Source: Candidatus Zixiibacteriota bacterium (lineage in GTDB: Bacteria > Zixibacteria > MSB-5A5 > GN15 > PGXB01). Taken from it: DNA of 64,000 bases. Position numbers and translations under genes: made by a program. Every line of letters begins with the position of its first letter. Position 1 is the first letter of the stretch. Below, piece after piece: positions 49,984-59,094 of the stretch. The DNA lies in the NCBI GenBank assembly GCA_016933955.1, contig JAFGTT010000036.1, positions 172,082 to 236,081 on the forward strand. The letters run 5' to 3'. The notes below the pieces were generated by a model that was not told where the DNA came from, searched no databases, and saw only the letters and a list, made by a program, of their open reading frames with translations.

Positions 49984-50328
49984 AATAATTACTCCTTGTT
50001 TAGGGTTATAATGTGATTTTGATTCATTTACTGACACATGATCGTGTACAAATTATTTTTGTGTCATTTTCAACGTAATATGTTAACGAACCGTTCATTC
50101 GGAACTACACCGTGCACTATACCACCTCCCGTTGCCGTTGTACAGATTGGTTCTTCACATCTGCAAGTACGTCCTTCCAGACACAGATGTCAATCGCCCT
50201 AAGGAGTGGTTTTGGATCTAGCTCGCATGACGTAGAGTAAGTGATGACATAGGGTTCGCAAACGATTAATTCGCAGGCAATCGGGTTCTGTAGGTTCATA
50301 GACTCAGGCCGTTTTTCTTGATGATCGA

Positions 50329-50546
50329 CTAATTTCCGTTAAATATCTTACCGTCTGATTTTTGGATCGCCCATAACGCCCGGATATCGAAAGGCATCTC
50401 TACGAAGCAGAAGCCAAAAGCACCCTGATCCTGTGAGTGTTCGTCAATAGTGATTTTGTCCACCTTGCCGTACATCTCGAAATCCTTGTGAAGCTTTCCC
50501 CCCCGATGTCCCGGGCGACAGATTGCCAACATACATATCCACATGG
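50329..50546 (-). pseudogene. RNA-recognition-motif (RRM) gene, frameshifted and truncated
   Basis: The minus strand encodes an RRM. The first strand M-Y-V-G-N-L-S is in one frame, and the rest (K-L-H-K-D-F-E-M-Y-G-K-V-D-K-I-T-I-D, then F-G-F-C-F-V-E-M) in another. The switch falls at a run of seven G (seven C on the plus strand, about 50498-50504); six would restore the frame. The C-terminal strand after N-G-K-I-F-N-G-N is missing. Either a genuine pseudogene or a homopolymer sequencing error combined with a short end. Confidence 0.65.
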
Positions 50547-50623
50547 ATTCACTTTTTTGTGTGTTGACACATTGCTGAGATTTGAAATCGAACTCCTACC
50601 CCGGCGTCAGGACTGGTTGCAGG

Positions 50624-50977
50624 TCACCCAACCGCCAGGCAATAGCTGTTAGCGGCATATCTGACTGAATTTGACTGCAGGACGTGTCTACGATTGTCCA
50701 GTTCACTTGAGATAAGTTGGCGAACCGCCTTCATTACTTTCTGGATCGGTTCGGTTCTAAGTTGGGCATAATGCGCTTTCTCGTTCGACCACTCCTCCAG
50801 GAGGGTGAATTCCGTCGAATCACGACTATTCTCAATCAACTCGCACGAAAGACAGCCAAATCGACTTTGAATCAAATTGACCAATTCACGCAAGCGATAT
50901 CGAAGTTCGTCAGTGCAATCTGGTAAACCACGGATCCGCGCAAGAACACCAAAGCTACTTCTCTTGTCTTTTAACAT
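50624..50977 (-). CDS. ABM-like putative monooxygenase
   Basis: 117 residues with the dimeric alpha-beta barrel pattern of ABM proteins: G-V-L-A-R-I-R-G at the first strand, L-R-E-L-V-N-L-I-Q-S-R-F-G-C-L-S-C-E-L-I, then F-T-L-L-E-E-W-S-N-E-K-A-H-Y-A-Q. The Cys-Cys (C-L-S-C) in place of the usual C-x-x-Y is unusual. AAAGGAA lies 5 nt before the ATG. A 36-residue membrane peptide gene lies immediately upstream on the same strand (23-bp gap), so the two may be co-transcribed. Confidence 0.72.
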   Translation of the reverse strand: MLKDKRSSFGVLARIRGLPDCTDELRYRLRELVNLIQSRFGCLSCELIENSRDSTEFTLLEEWSNEKAHYAQLRTEPIQKVMKAVRQLISSELDNRRHVLQSNSVRYAANSYCLAVG

Positions 50978-51000
50978 GGGTTCCTTTCCTATTTATGTGT

Positions 51001-51111
51001 CTATTGTGAAGAGCGAGCCTTAACTCGCACCGCTTGTATTTTGTGAGTGGCCAGCACACCGCCCATGAAGCCGGTAAAAAGTCCGATCGTTATCCATGCT
51101 GCGATTAACAT
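51001..51111 (-). CDS. Small single-span membrane peptide (36 aa)
   Basis: 36 codons with AGGA 4 nt before the ATG. One hydrophobic helix (AAWITIGLFTGFMGGVLA) is followed by a basic tail (HKIQAVRVKARSSQ), giving a positive-inside orientation. No known family was recognised. It fills the space between the RRM gene and the monooxygenase-like gene on the same strand. Confidence 0.5.
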   Translation of the reverse strand: MLIAAWITIGLFTGFMGGVLATHKIQAVRVKARSSQ

Positions 51112-51237
51112 ATTTTCCTGCCTTTCATTGTCGTTTCGGAGTATATTCGACAAGTCGCCAGGTCCTGAACTGGACCAGGTTTAGGTTCACCCTTGTATGC
51201 CATCCGACACATGATTGGTTCATTCCTTTCATTCCCC

Positions 51238-51471
51238 TTACTCCTTATTAATCACCAACAAGTTTCCGGCCAGCTCCTTGCCTTGCAAGCCGTCGATAGC
51301 CGCCTGTCCTTGCTCGTCCGAAAGCATCTCTACAAACCCCAAGGCTCGGGATTTGCCTTCTACTGTGTACGTGCCTACACTGACTTCTAATACTACACCA
51401 TATTCTTCAAAGCAATCAAGGAGATCCTCACGGGAGGTTGTCGGTGAGAGGTTATGGATATTGATGTTCAT
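51238..51471 (-). CDS. RNA-binding protein, single RRM domain
   Basis: 77 residues from the ATG at 51471. The RNP2 position reads I-N-I-H-N-L, RNP1 S-R-A-L-G-F-V-E-M, followed by A-A-I-D-G-L-Q-G-K-E-L. Such small bacterial RRM proteins are typically cold- or stress-induced RNA chaperones; RNP1 lacks the central Phe/Tyr pair of classical RRMs (here L-G-F-V). A frameshifted paralog is at 50329-50546. A sigma-70-like promoter for the divergent response regulator lies upstream. Confidence 0.82.
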   Translation of the reverse strand: MNINIHNLSPTTSREDLLDCFEEYGVVLEVSVGTYTVEGKSRALGFVEMLSDEQGQAAIDGLQGKELAGNLLVINKE

Positions 51472-51774
51472 ACGACACTCATTTCTACCGTAACGATGGG
51501 GCATTGCACCGCTAATGACTTAAGGAGACGTTATTGGCGCATAATAGCGCTATTGTCACCAGATGAGCGATTTGGCAAGTATTGATTTGCTAGAGCAAGG
51601 CTTGATAAACAGCCAACTTGGAAACGTTGCTTATATATACCTTACGTTTGAATCGTGGAAATGACCGAGTTTATTTTCATTCAAGAGTAAAAGAGGCATG
51701 CTGCCGGCGTTCAATAATCGTCTAACACTATATATCCTAACTTGTTCCGTGAAGAGGAGACGATAGTTTTTTGC

Positions 51775-51803
51775 TTGACATCTTTTTGCCTGTCATTTAT
51801 TTT
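51775..51803 (+). promoter_or_regulatory. Candidate sigma-70-type promoter for the response regulator
   Basis: TTGACA at 51775-51780 and TATTTT at 51798-51803 with 17-nt spacing, about 44 bases before the start at 51847. Confidence 0.5.
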
Positions 51804-51846
51804 ATATGGAATAATTCGTGTCAGCGAGATTGTGGTATAATGAGAA

Positions 51847-52530
51847 ATGTCTAAAATTCGAGTTCTATTAATAGAAGACAATCGTCTTCTTCGTGAGAGT
51901 ATAACCGGCATGCTCAATGAGCAGCTGGATATTCGGGCAGTATCGAGTTCAGGCAATGGCGATGCCATGGAAAAGGCGAAGAAGCTTAAACCCCAGGTCG
52001 TTCTGCTTGATCTGGGTCTGAGGAGCCAGAATAGCCTGCGGATAGCCGGACTCATCAAGAAAGAGTTCACGCGTGCCCAGATTGTCGTGATGGATCTCAT
52101 GCCGGCCCAGAGCGAAATCGTTGAATTCGTCCAGGCCGGAGTGTCCGGTTTTATTCTCAAAGATGCCACGATTGACGATTTTCTGAACACGATACGGTCG
52201 GTTGCCGAGGGGAAGAAGGTGCTGCCGCCATAATTAACTGACTCTCTCTTTTCACATATAGTCGAGTATGCGGTCCAGAGTGGAAAGGCCGACCGACTGA
52301 TGAAGGCCGTGAAATTGACCCGCCGCGAACTTGACGTTGTAAATCTGATTGCAAGGGGAATGAGTAACAAAGAAATCGCCAACGAACTTCATATCGCCGT
52401 TCATACGGTCAAGAGTCATGTCCATAACATCCTAGAAAAACTCGCTCTTCACACCCGGCTGGAACTGGCCTCCTTTGCCCTTACCGAGGGGATGGTCAGG
52501 AAGGCTAAGAACTCCGACTCGCAAGAGTAG
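51847..52530 (+). pseudogene. NarL/FixJ-type response regulator interrupted by an in-frame stop
   Basis: Residues 1-~122 form a receiver domain (V-L-L-I-E-D-N-R at the acidic pocket, phospho-acceptor Asp in V-V-L-L-D-L-G-L, Lys in S-G-F-I-L-K-D-A). After V-L-P-P a TAA (52231-52233) stops translation. The same frame then continues, L-T-D-S-L-F-S-H-I, into a complete LuxR/GerE helix-turn-helix (L-T-R-R-E-L-D-V-V-N-L-I-A-R-G-M-S-N-K-E-I-A, H-T-V-K-S-H-V-H-N-I-L) to 52530. Without the stop this would be one ordinary 227-residue regulator. The pieces may be made separately: receiver 51847-52233, HTH from the ATG at 52300. No histidine kinase gene is adjacent. Confidence 0.85.
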
Positions 52531-52730
52531 CTGCAGAGTCTCAGCCACAGGGACTAGATCTCTTTTCAATACTTTGGCCGATTGCGGGAACCGCTAATTC
52601 AGTTATCTTTTCATTATATATTTACCTGCTGATACAGGTTACAAGCCGCACAAAACCAGTATGGTGAATATAATGATGAACATTGAGTATTCAGAAACAG
52701 CAATTTCATAAAGTAAAAGAGGTGGTTGTA

Positions 52731-53519
52731 ATGTTACGACAAGCCAAAGAATTTATTGGGTTCAAGCTCCGTGCCCAAGACGGTGACATTGGTAAAGCCA
52801 TTGAGTTTTATTTTGATGACCGCTTCTGGGCAGTGCGTTACCTGGTTGCTGATACAGGAAGTTGGTTAAGCGGCAGACAGGTTCTCATTTCGCCATATGC
52901 TTTGACTGCTCCTAATGATGCTGAGCGGGTCCTTCCGGTGCATTTGACCAAGAAGCAGATCGAGGAAAGCCCATCGCTGTACACCGACCAACCGGTTTCT
53001 CGCCAGTATGAAACGCAGTACAATAGTTTCTATGGTTTGTCAAATTACAGGTATGGTTCATACGCGTGGGGCAACAGCTCCTACATCGTAAGAGATCCGG
53101 ACGCACGGAAAGAAATGGTTCTCCGTGAGAAGGCCTGGGATAGCAATCTGCGCAGTTCGAAAGATGTGATCGGTCATTACATCGAGGCGTTGGATGGAGC
53201 GATTGGCCACGTCGAAGACTTCATCATCGACGAGGAGACCTGGTCGATTCGATATCTGGTCGTGGATGCCAGGAACTGGTGGGCCGGAAAGCGTGTCTTG
53301 ATTTCGCCGCGGTGGATTGAACGGTTCAGCCGGGAAGAATCAAAAATCTTCGTTAATCTGTCGCAAAAGGCCATGAAACGGTCGCCCGAGTGCACTCCCA
53401 AGAATCTCAACCGACTCAATCTTATACTCCAATGGTTCACAGGAAATTCACGGTTTGGGTATCGAGTTGACAGGCTGGAAGGGAAACACTTCCGAAATCG
53501 GAACGAAACGCACGGATGA
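52731..53519 (+). CDS. Double PRC-barrel domain protein
   Basis: 262 residues from the ATG at 52731 (GAGGTGG upstream); the frame opens earlier at a TTG, which is unlikely. Two PRC-barrel domains are visible: F-I-G-F-K-L-R-A-Q-D-G-D-I-G-K-A-I-E-F-Y-F-D with W-A-V-R-Y-L-V-A-D-T-G-S-W-L-S-G-R-Q-V-L-I-S-P, and again V-I-G-H-Y-I-E-A-L-D-G-A-I-G-H-V with W-S-I-R-Y-L-V-V-D-A-R-N-W-W-A-G-K-R-V-L-I-S-P. The family (photosynthetic reaction-centre H, RimM fold) is often linked to stress or envelope functions; the partner is unknown. First of a run of plus-strand stress-type genes. Confidence 0.88.
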   Translation: MLRQAKEFIGFKLRAQDGDIGKAIEFYFDDRFWAVRYLVADTGSWLSGRQVLISPYALTAPNDAERVLPVHLTKKQIEESPSLYTDQPVSRQYETQYNSFYGLSNYRYGSYAWGNSSYIVRDPDARKEMVLREKAWDSNLRSSKDVIGHYIEALDGAIGHVEDFIIDEETWSIRYLVVDARNWWAGKRVLISPRWIERFSREESKIFVNLSQKAMKRSPECTPKNLNRLNLILQWFTGNSRFGYRVDRLEGKHFRNRNETHG

Positions 53520-53755
53520 GCTGCAGGCTTCAGCAGTATTTTAAATACGCGCGGGTCAGTTCATGCCCTACTGGTTGCATCGACCGATAAGTTCGGTCCA
53601 GCGAAGCCGGAGGGCTCGGTGGGGATGATATTGGTGCTGGTCGGGCAGAGCGGTGGTCAAGATTAAGTCATCCCGGCCAAGGTTGTACTTTGGCGGACAG
53701 GACTGACCGTTATTTACCGATATTGAGCAATTGAAAACTAATAGAGGAGAACACC

Positions 53756-54127
53756 ATGCAGATTCAAATAGGCAGCGGCCACAACATCACAATTCATGAG
53801 GCACTGGCCACGGAACTCAGTAGTGTCGTGGAAAGTGCCTTGAGCCGATTCAGCGATCACATCACACGAGTGGAGATCCACCTAAGCGATGAAAACAGCA
53901 ATAAAAAGACCGGCCATGACGCTTTGCGTTGTATGCTGGAAGCCCGTCTTGAAGGACGCCAACCCATCGCTATAACTCACCGGGCTTCAACCATAGATCA
54001 AGCCGTCGATGGAGCTGCAGAAAAGTTAACCAGATTGATTGAGAGCACCCTCGAGCGGCAACTGGATCAAAGAAGGTATAGAACCGATCCACCCCCACCT
54101 GGGCAAGGACTCCAGGATGAGTCATGA
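53756..54127 (+). CDS. Ribosome hibernation factor-like protein (HPF/RaiA family)
   Basis: 123 residues with the S30AE/sigma-54 modulation pattern: alternating beta strand start (MQIQIGSGHNITIHEAL), T-R-V-E-I-H-L-S-D-E-N, C-M-L-E-A-R-L-E-G-R-Q-P-I-A-I-T-H and T-I-D-Q-A-V-D-G-A-A-E-K-L. The length fits short hibernation-promoting factors. The Lys/Arg-rich surface of classical HPF is less pronounced, so ribosome binding is likely but unproven. AGAGGAG lies 7 nt before the ATG. Confidence 0.78.
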   Translation: MQIQIGSGHNITIHEALATELSSVVESALSRFSDHITRVEIHLSDENSNKKTGHDALRCMLEARLEGRQPIAITHRASTIDQAVDGAAEKLTRLIESTLERQLDQRRYRTDPPPPGQGLQDES

Positions 54128-54506
54128 GTGACACCGCCGCGATTCTGCGTCGAAGGAATGGTGGTGACGGGGATCTCTAATCCGTCGTTCGTCAGTAGGC
54201 ATAACGGCCAGTCCTGACAGCTCCAGCAATCGGAGAACTGGATGAAAAGCAGGGATTACTTCGTCCAAGTATTCAGCAACTGGCCATACGCACCGATACA
54301 ACGGCTTAAAACAACAATGCTTCAGCTCAGAACCATAAAAGGAGCGATATCCCCCTCGCTCTGTTGGGTTAGATCCCTTTTCAATCTTCCGGCCGATTGA
54401 CACATTGCCTGAATCAGCTATCTTATACCTGACAATACAAATAATACTAATACTATTAAAAAAGCCCCTGAACGTTGTCCAGTGGGGACAACAGGAGGTA
54501 CGACCA
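54128..54506. other. Intergenic region without a recognised gene
   Basis: About 380 bases. The long minus-strand open frame that crosses it into the next gene shows no family features and is judged spurious. ACAGGAGG at 54490-54497 is the ribosome binding site of the next gene. Confidence 0.45.
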
Positions 54507-55208
54507 ATGAGATATAGGGAAAGAGTGTTCACGACGATAGGTTTTTTATCCGTCTTGCTTGCGATTATACTTTCGGCCATTGTCGGATACGCGCAGGGAC
54601 CCCAACGTCCGTTGCCGGCCGACCCGCATATGGTCGTTGTGCCGACGCGCAGCGCACAAGAGATCGTCACTGAACTCGAAAACGCGAGGGTCACCCGACA
54701 ACTCGCTATCAATCACAATATGCAGGCCGTCGAGCGTCTTGAGCAGATCGCCGGTGCTATCGAAAGCCGAGAATCGTTGATCGACGATATCAAAGACCGC
54801 AAGGATAACGCTAAAGGCGGCAAGCACAAGTCCGAGGAGACATCTCTTAAGATCGAAGAGAAGGCCAACAAACAGGCAATCGACCTGCTAAAGCGTCTTA
54901 AAGATCTTCGTGAGGCTGAAGTGGATTTAGCAGAGTCCGAGGAGGATCACGCGGATATGATGATTCTAGTCCTCCAGCGCGAAAGCGATCTGCAGCAGAA
55001 ACGATCCGAATATGATTGGCCATCGATCGCCAATACGGGCGATCTGGCCAGGAATACCGCCTCTCAGGTTCTCAGTGAACTTGAAGTAGATCTTCTGGAA
55101 TTGCAAAAAGAGCTGGCAAGCGCAACTGAGAAGGTCGCATCGAAACAGAAAAAGGTTGTCGAGCAGCGCATGAAACTGCACGAAGCCCAGACAAAACTCG
55201 GTCTGTAA
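54507..55208 (+). CDS. Membrane-anchored or periplasmic coiled-coil protein
   Basis: 233 residues from the ATG at 54507 (ACAGGAGG upstream). An N-terminal hydrophobic segment (TTIGFLSVLLAIILSAIVGYAQG) acts as signal or anchor; a short Pro-rich linker follows, then almost the whole protein is helical heptad-rich sequence (about residues 60-230, E/K/L/A-rich), so it should form a long coiled coil in the periplasm. No known family was recognised. It is followed 119 bp later by a LapA-like gene on the same strand. Confidence 0.6.
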   Translation: MRYRERVFTTIGFLSVLLAIILSAIVGYAQGPQRPLPADPHMVVVPTRSAQEIVTELENARVTRQLAINHNMQAVERLEQIAGAIESRESLIDDIKDRKDNAKGGKHKSEETSLKIEEKANKQAIDLLKRLKDLREAEVDLAESEEDHADMMILVLQRESDLQQKRSEYDWPSIANTGDLARNTASQVLSELEVDLLELQKELASATEKVASKQKKVVEQRMKLHEAQTKLGL

Positions 55209-55327
55209 TTCAGGCGCCTTTGCCACCAAAACCGCGGGATCCGAACTGAAGCGGATAACGCCGTCCGGACGACGGGCGGCGAGCCTGTTTCCGAATTGGC
55301 GTCCCGCAAAACTCGTTGGAGGTTAAA

Positions 55328-55741
55328 ATGAAAATTCGCACTTTATTGATGGTAATTGTCTTATTTGCAATTGCCGCTTTTGTAGCACTCAACTGGAGCG
55401 CAATCACAATGTCGACAACTATTTCACTGGGGGTTGCCACTATTCAGGCGCCTCTCGGGTTCCTGATGCTGGCATTGCTGGTCCTGTTCACGGTATTGTT
55501 CCTCGTGTTCGTTATCTATTCAAAGACATCTGGATTCTTCAAGGAACGTCATCATTCGCGGGAGATGCAGGCGACTCAAGAACTTGCTGACAATGCCGAA
55601 ACTTCGCGCTTCACGGAATTACGAAAACTTCTGAACTCAGAGCTCAAGAAACAGGCAGACCTTTACTCTGAAACAACAGCGACAGTGCTGGCCAAGCTGG
55701 AGCAGCTTGACAGCGATCTCCGATCTGCAATTAAGGCATAG
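55328..55741 (+). CDS. LapA-like (DUF1049) membrane protein
   Basis: 137 residues from the ATG at 55328 (GGAGG 7 nt upstream). Two hydrophobic helices (LLMVIVLFAIAAFVALNW and LGFLMLALLVLFTVLFLVFVIY), separated by a short Thr/Ser-rich loop with M-S-T-T-I-S-L-G-V, match the LapA/DUF1049 layout; the helical C-terminal third is cytoplasmic. LapA-type proteins participate in lipopolysaccharide assembly control in Proteobacteria; here the role is inferred only from family. Confidence 0.72.
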   Translation: MKIRTLLMVIVLFAIAAFVALNWSAITMSTTISLGVATIQAPLGFLMLALLVLFTVLFLVFVIYSKTSGFFKERHHSREMQATQELADNAETSRFTELRKLLNSELKKQADLYSETTATVLAKLEQLDSDLRSAIKA

Positions 55742-55799
55742 CGGAACTCGCTTACAGCAGACGTAAATATTGGATATTCAAAAAATAGGAAGGTTTATT

Positions 55800-56075
55800 A
55801 TGAACCAAAAAGAAGCATATGAACAGAAACTGCAGACACAGCTTGACGAATTTAGCGCAGAGATCGACAGACTGAAAACAAGAGCAGACAAAGCCGAAGA
55901 ACCCTGGCATCACAAACAGATCGAAGTGTTGCAGGAGAAGCACAAAATGGCAAAAGAAAAACTAAATGAGCTCAAGGAATCCAGCGATGATGCCTGGGAA
56001 GATATGAAGGAAGGCATTTCTTCTGCATGGGATTCAGTAAGTGTGGCCCTTAAATCGGCCGCGAAAAGGTTTTAG
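55800..56075 (+). CDS. sll1863-family-like coiled-coil stress protein
   Basis: 91 residues from the ATG at 55800 (AGGAAGG 7 nt upstream). The protein is a single helical unit: K-E-A-Y-E-Q-K-L-Q-T-Q-L-D-E-F, R-A-D-K-A-E and the closing S-S-D-D-A-W-E-D-M-K-E-G-I-S-S-A-W-D-S. The ending is characteristic of the small sll1863-type proteins that respond to stress in many bacteria. The molecular role is unknown. It sits between the LapA-like and OmpA-like genes. Confidence 0.78.
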   Translation: MNQKEAYEQKLQTQLDEFSAEIDRLKTRADKAEEPWHHKQIEVLQEKHKMAKEKLNELKESSDDAWEDMKEGISSAWDSVSVALKSAAKRF

Positions 56076-56233
56076 TTATCCACGGAGTGTGTTTTAAATG
56101 TAATGCAACCTGATGAAGATAGCATTTAATCAAGGAAGATCTGAAGAGTTATTTGAGCACAAAAAACCTTATTACATCATTACAACTTAAATAGCTTGAT
56201 AAAACAAATGTTTAATGGAAAAGGATACCAAAA

Positions 56234-57685
56234 ATGAATAAAATAATGGTAATAATGACAGTCCTGGCTATTCTTATGATCAGCTCGGCATTTGCCGGCG
56301 ATGAGAAAGTCAAGGCTCTCATGTTTCATGAAGCTGATAGTATAATTGCAGTTTCAAATGAAGTTCAAGCCGATCTTTTAGCGCCCAAAAGTACTAAGAA
56401 AGCTATGGAGCTGTATTCTGAAGCTTCATCCGATTACGACAAAGGTAAAGATATTAAAGGTATCAAGGAGAAGCTCAAAGAATCGATGAAATACTTTGGA
56501 AGATCAATAGATGCCGTTGATATGGCCAATGTAACTTTCAAGAATGTTCTAACTTTGCGGACAAATGCGCTAAGTTCTGAATCGCAGAAAAACGCCGGTG
56601 AATTATGGCAAAAAGCAGAAAAGAAATTCAAGGAAGCCGCAATTAAGTTGGAAGAAGGAGATGTCAACGACGCACAAAAAAAGGCTGCCGAGGCAGGTGA
56701 CATTTATCGCCAGGCGGAGCTTGTGGCCATTAAAACCAACTATCTGGACAACACACGCAGTCTGCTAACGAAGGCTGAAGACAGCGATGTTAAAGATAAG
56801 GCTCCCGTGACTTTGAAAAAGGCAAAGGATTTAATGTCGCGGGCCGAAACCAGCTTGAACAAAGACCGCTATGATACCGATGAACCCAGAGGTCTGGCTT
56901 TGGGGGCACAGTACGAGGCAAAGCACGCTCTCTATTTGAATAAAACGATTAGACAAATAGAAAAGGACGACAAGAAACTTGAGGATTTATATTTGTCTTT
57001 TGAAGATTATTTAAGACAGATAGCACTCAACTTGGATCTATCCGTTGAGTTTGACGAAGGCTTTGCAAATCCGACAAATCTGATTATCGCGCAAACCAAA
57101 TCTCTGCAAGACAGCGCGCTTATTATCGAGCAAACTCTGGCCGATCGGGATATGGATATGCTGACAATGACTGCCAGGATCACCGAGCTGGAAGATCAGT
57201 TGGGAGACGCGGGCAAAGAAAGGACCACCTTGACCGACCAGCTTGAGCAGCGATCAAAGATACGGGATATGTTTCTCGATATCGAAAGACGTTTTCAGCC
57301 GGAACAGGCAATCGTTCTCCGGCATGGTGACGATATCCTGATTCGACTGGTAGGATTGAACTTTGCTTCAGGGAAATCCGAGATTGAACCAAAGAACTTC
57401 GCCCTGTTGACTATCGTAAGAGATGCGATCAACATATTTCCTGATTACGCCCTACATATTCAGGGTTACACTGATTCCTATGGCGGTGATATCACAAATC
57501 TTGAATTGTCGCAAAACCGGGCCGACGCGATCCGCGACTATCTGCTCGCCAATATGACGAGTGTCAATTCAGGCGATATCGATGCCGTTGGCTATGGCGA
57601 GACTTTGCCTATTGCCAACAATGAGACGCCCGAAGGACGTGCAAAGAACCGACGAGTTGATTTGGTAATCGAACCCATATTTTAG
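56234..57685 (+). CDS. OmpA-family outer-membrane protein with helical repeat region
   Basis: 483 residues. Signal peptide (IMTVLAILMISSAFA), then a long Lys/Ala/Glu-rich helical region (residues ~25-330) in which short units recur (K-A-M-E-L-Y-S-E-A-S-S-D-Y, A-E-K-K-F-K-E-A-A-I-K-L-E-E-G). The C-terminal ~120 residues are an OmpA peptidoglycan-binding domain: G-L-N-F-A-S-G-K-S-E-I-E-P, H-I-Q-G-Y-T-D-S-Y-G, L-S-Q-N-R-A-D-A-I-R-D-Y-L and a closing N-R-R-V-D-L-V-I. It should tether the envelope to peptidoglycan. AAAGGA lies 8 nt before the ATG. Confidence 0.87.
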   Translation: MNKIMVIMTVLAILMISSAFAGDEKVKALMFHEADSIIAVSNEVQADLLAPKSTKKAMELYSEASSDYDKGKDIKGIKEKLKESMKYFGRSIDAVDMANVTFKNVLTLRTNALSSESQKNAGELWQKAEKKFKEAAIKLEEGDVNDAQKKAAEAGDIYRQAELVAIKTNYLDNTRSLLTKAEDSDVKDKAPVTLKKAKDLMSRAETSLNKDRYDTDEPRGLALGAQYEAKHALYLNKTIRQIEKDDKKLEDLYLSFEDYLRQIALNLDLSVEFDEGFANPTNLIIAQTKSLQDSALIIEQTLADRDMDMLTMTARITELEDQLGDAGKERTTLTDQLEQRSKIRDMFLDIERRFQPEQAIVLRHGDDILIRLVGLNFASGKSEIEPKNFALLTIVRDAINIFPDYALHIQGYTDSYGGDITNLELSQNRADAIRDYLLANMTSVNSGDIDAVGYGETLPIANNETPEGRAKNRRVDLVIEPIF

Positions 57686-57797
57686 ATTGCTCATGTTTCA
57701 AGCACCATTATATCAAGAGATATAGAGCTGATTTAAAAGAAACCGATCATTATGACACAATTGAACAATTAAAAGTATCTAAAAAAAGGTGAAAAGC

Positions 57798-58430
57798 ATG
57801 TTAAGAAATATTAGTCTGTTATTAATTTTACCGCTGACGCTCATCTTAATGTCATGTGGCGCCACTGGTGATGCCGATAAAGGAGCAGGAGTACCGGCAG
57901 TTCAAGCGGCCGCTACTTTTGTTACAATGCCCGCAAGTACTCCGATAAAAGTTAGACTCGTCGATTCGATCGACACCGATGTACATGTGACCGGCTCAGC
58001 CTTCCGCGCTGAATTAATTGATGCCATCGTTGTGAATGGACAAACTCTGTTTACAAGCGGCACCATGGCGAGAGGGATATTGAACAATATGGTAGAATCC
58101 GGTCATCTCAAGACTCCGGCTGAATTAAGCTTCAGCATAACAGCCATCCAGGATGCCAATGAACACTGGATCGATGTCGGTACAATTATGATAACGGAAA
58201 CAAAAGGGTCACATACCAACAGAGAGGTCGCCATGATTGGCGGTGGAGCCATAGTAGGCGGAATTATCGGTAAGATAATTAATAAGGATGGCAGCACCGA
58301 AATCGGCGCCGCTGCGGGTGCCGCTGCCGGCACAGGTTTAGCTGCCGCAACCGGCAAGCAGGACATCTTCTATGGGGTTGGCAGTGAGATAACATTTTAC
58401 TCGAGTCAAGCAATGCAGATTGCACTGTAA
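57798..58430 (+). CDS. Lipoprotein with glycine-zipper region
   Basis: 210 residues from the ATG at 57798 (AAGGTG 7 nt upstream); a GTG three codons earlier is less likely. The signal peptide ends in a lipobox (LILMSC), followed by a G-A-T-G-D linker. Residues ~45-130 are beta-rich (TPIKVRLVDSIDTDVHVTGS). Residues ~140-195 contain a Gly/Ala-rich zipper (GGGAIVGGIIGKIIN, GAAAGAAAGTGLAAATG) able to pack as membrane helices. It is one of several envelope genes in a row; the function is unknown. Confidence 0.72.
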   Translation: MLRNISLLLILPLTLILMSCGATGDADKGAGVPAVQAAATFVTMPASTPIKVRLVDSIDTDVHVTGSAFRAELIDAIVVNGQTLFTSGTMARGILNNMVESGHLKTPAELSFSITAIQDANEHWIDVGTIMITETKGSHTNREVAMIGGGAIVGGIIGKIINKDGSTEIGAAAGAAAGTGLAAATGKQDIFYGVGSEITFYSSQAMQIAL

Positions 58431-58506
58431 TAACGGATACAGGTACTAACATGAAGTAAAAAGCCAATTGGGTTAATTTCAAAATTTCAATTCGAAAGGA
58501 TTACAA

Positions 58507-58992
58507 ATGTCTAAAATTATTTTTTCTTCACTTCTATTCATCCTGCTTTGCGGCCTGACGGCTACTGCGGGTCAACGCTCTGCCGGATTCCACGGTATTG
58601 GACCGCGAGTGGGGCTTACGATGAACCCTGATCAGGTACATTTTGGCGGCCACATTGACTTCGGTGATCTTGCTCCGAATTTGATGATGTTGGCTAATTT
58701 GGAAATCGGAATTGGCGATGACTTGACAATGGTTGCTCCATCGTTTGAGCTGGACTACCGATTTCGTGAAGACTGGGGCGCCTGGACGCCATATCTGGGC
58801 GGAGGCGTTGGACCTTTATTCTACTCATTTGAGCACGGAGACAATTCATCGGATTTCGGCGCGTATTTGCAGTTTGGTATCGGCAAGGGGTCCGCAGGCA
58901 ACCAATCCGGGCATTTCTTTATTGAGGGCAAACTTGGCCTTGGAGACGCCCCCGATTTTAAAGCCACGGTTGGTTGGACTTTCGGGAAGTAG
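58507..58992 (+). CDS. Small outer-membrane beta-barrel protein
   Basis: 161 residues with a signal peptide (IIFSSLLFILLCGLTATAG) and alternating polar/hydrophobic strands throughout (GPRVGLTMNPDQVHFGGHI, FELDYRF, WTPYLGGGVGPLFY, HFFIEGKLGLGD), ending in V-G-W-T-F-G-K. About eight strands are expected, as in OmpX/OmpW-like barrels. The function is unknown. GAAAGGA lies 7 nt before the ATG. Confidence 0.78.
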   Translation: MSKIIFSSLLFILLCGLTATAGQRSAGFHGIGPRVGLTMNPDQVHFGGHIDFGDLAPNLMMLANLEIGIGDDLTMVAPSFELDYRFREDWGAWTPYLGGGVGPLFYSFEHGDNSSDFGAYLQFGIGKGSAGNQSGHFFIEGKLGLGDAPDFKATVGWTFGK

Positions 58993-59094
58993 ATATTGAA
59001 TCGTAAATCAAAAAAACAATAATTGGATCGCTGCTGCCTATCGCTATGATGCATGGTCGGCAGCATTTCCAAATCAGACAGAAAGGAGATTCCC

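Noticed and set aside
50117..50299. A 60-codon minus-strand frame downstream of the RRM pseudogene
   Set aside because: No Shine-Dalgarno, no recognised motif, and it lies in a decayed stretch.
54122..54712. A 196-codon minus-strand frame
   Set aside because: It runs antisense through the well-supported coiled-coil gene with its ribosome binding site, and its protein has no family features.
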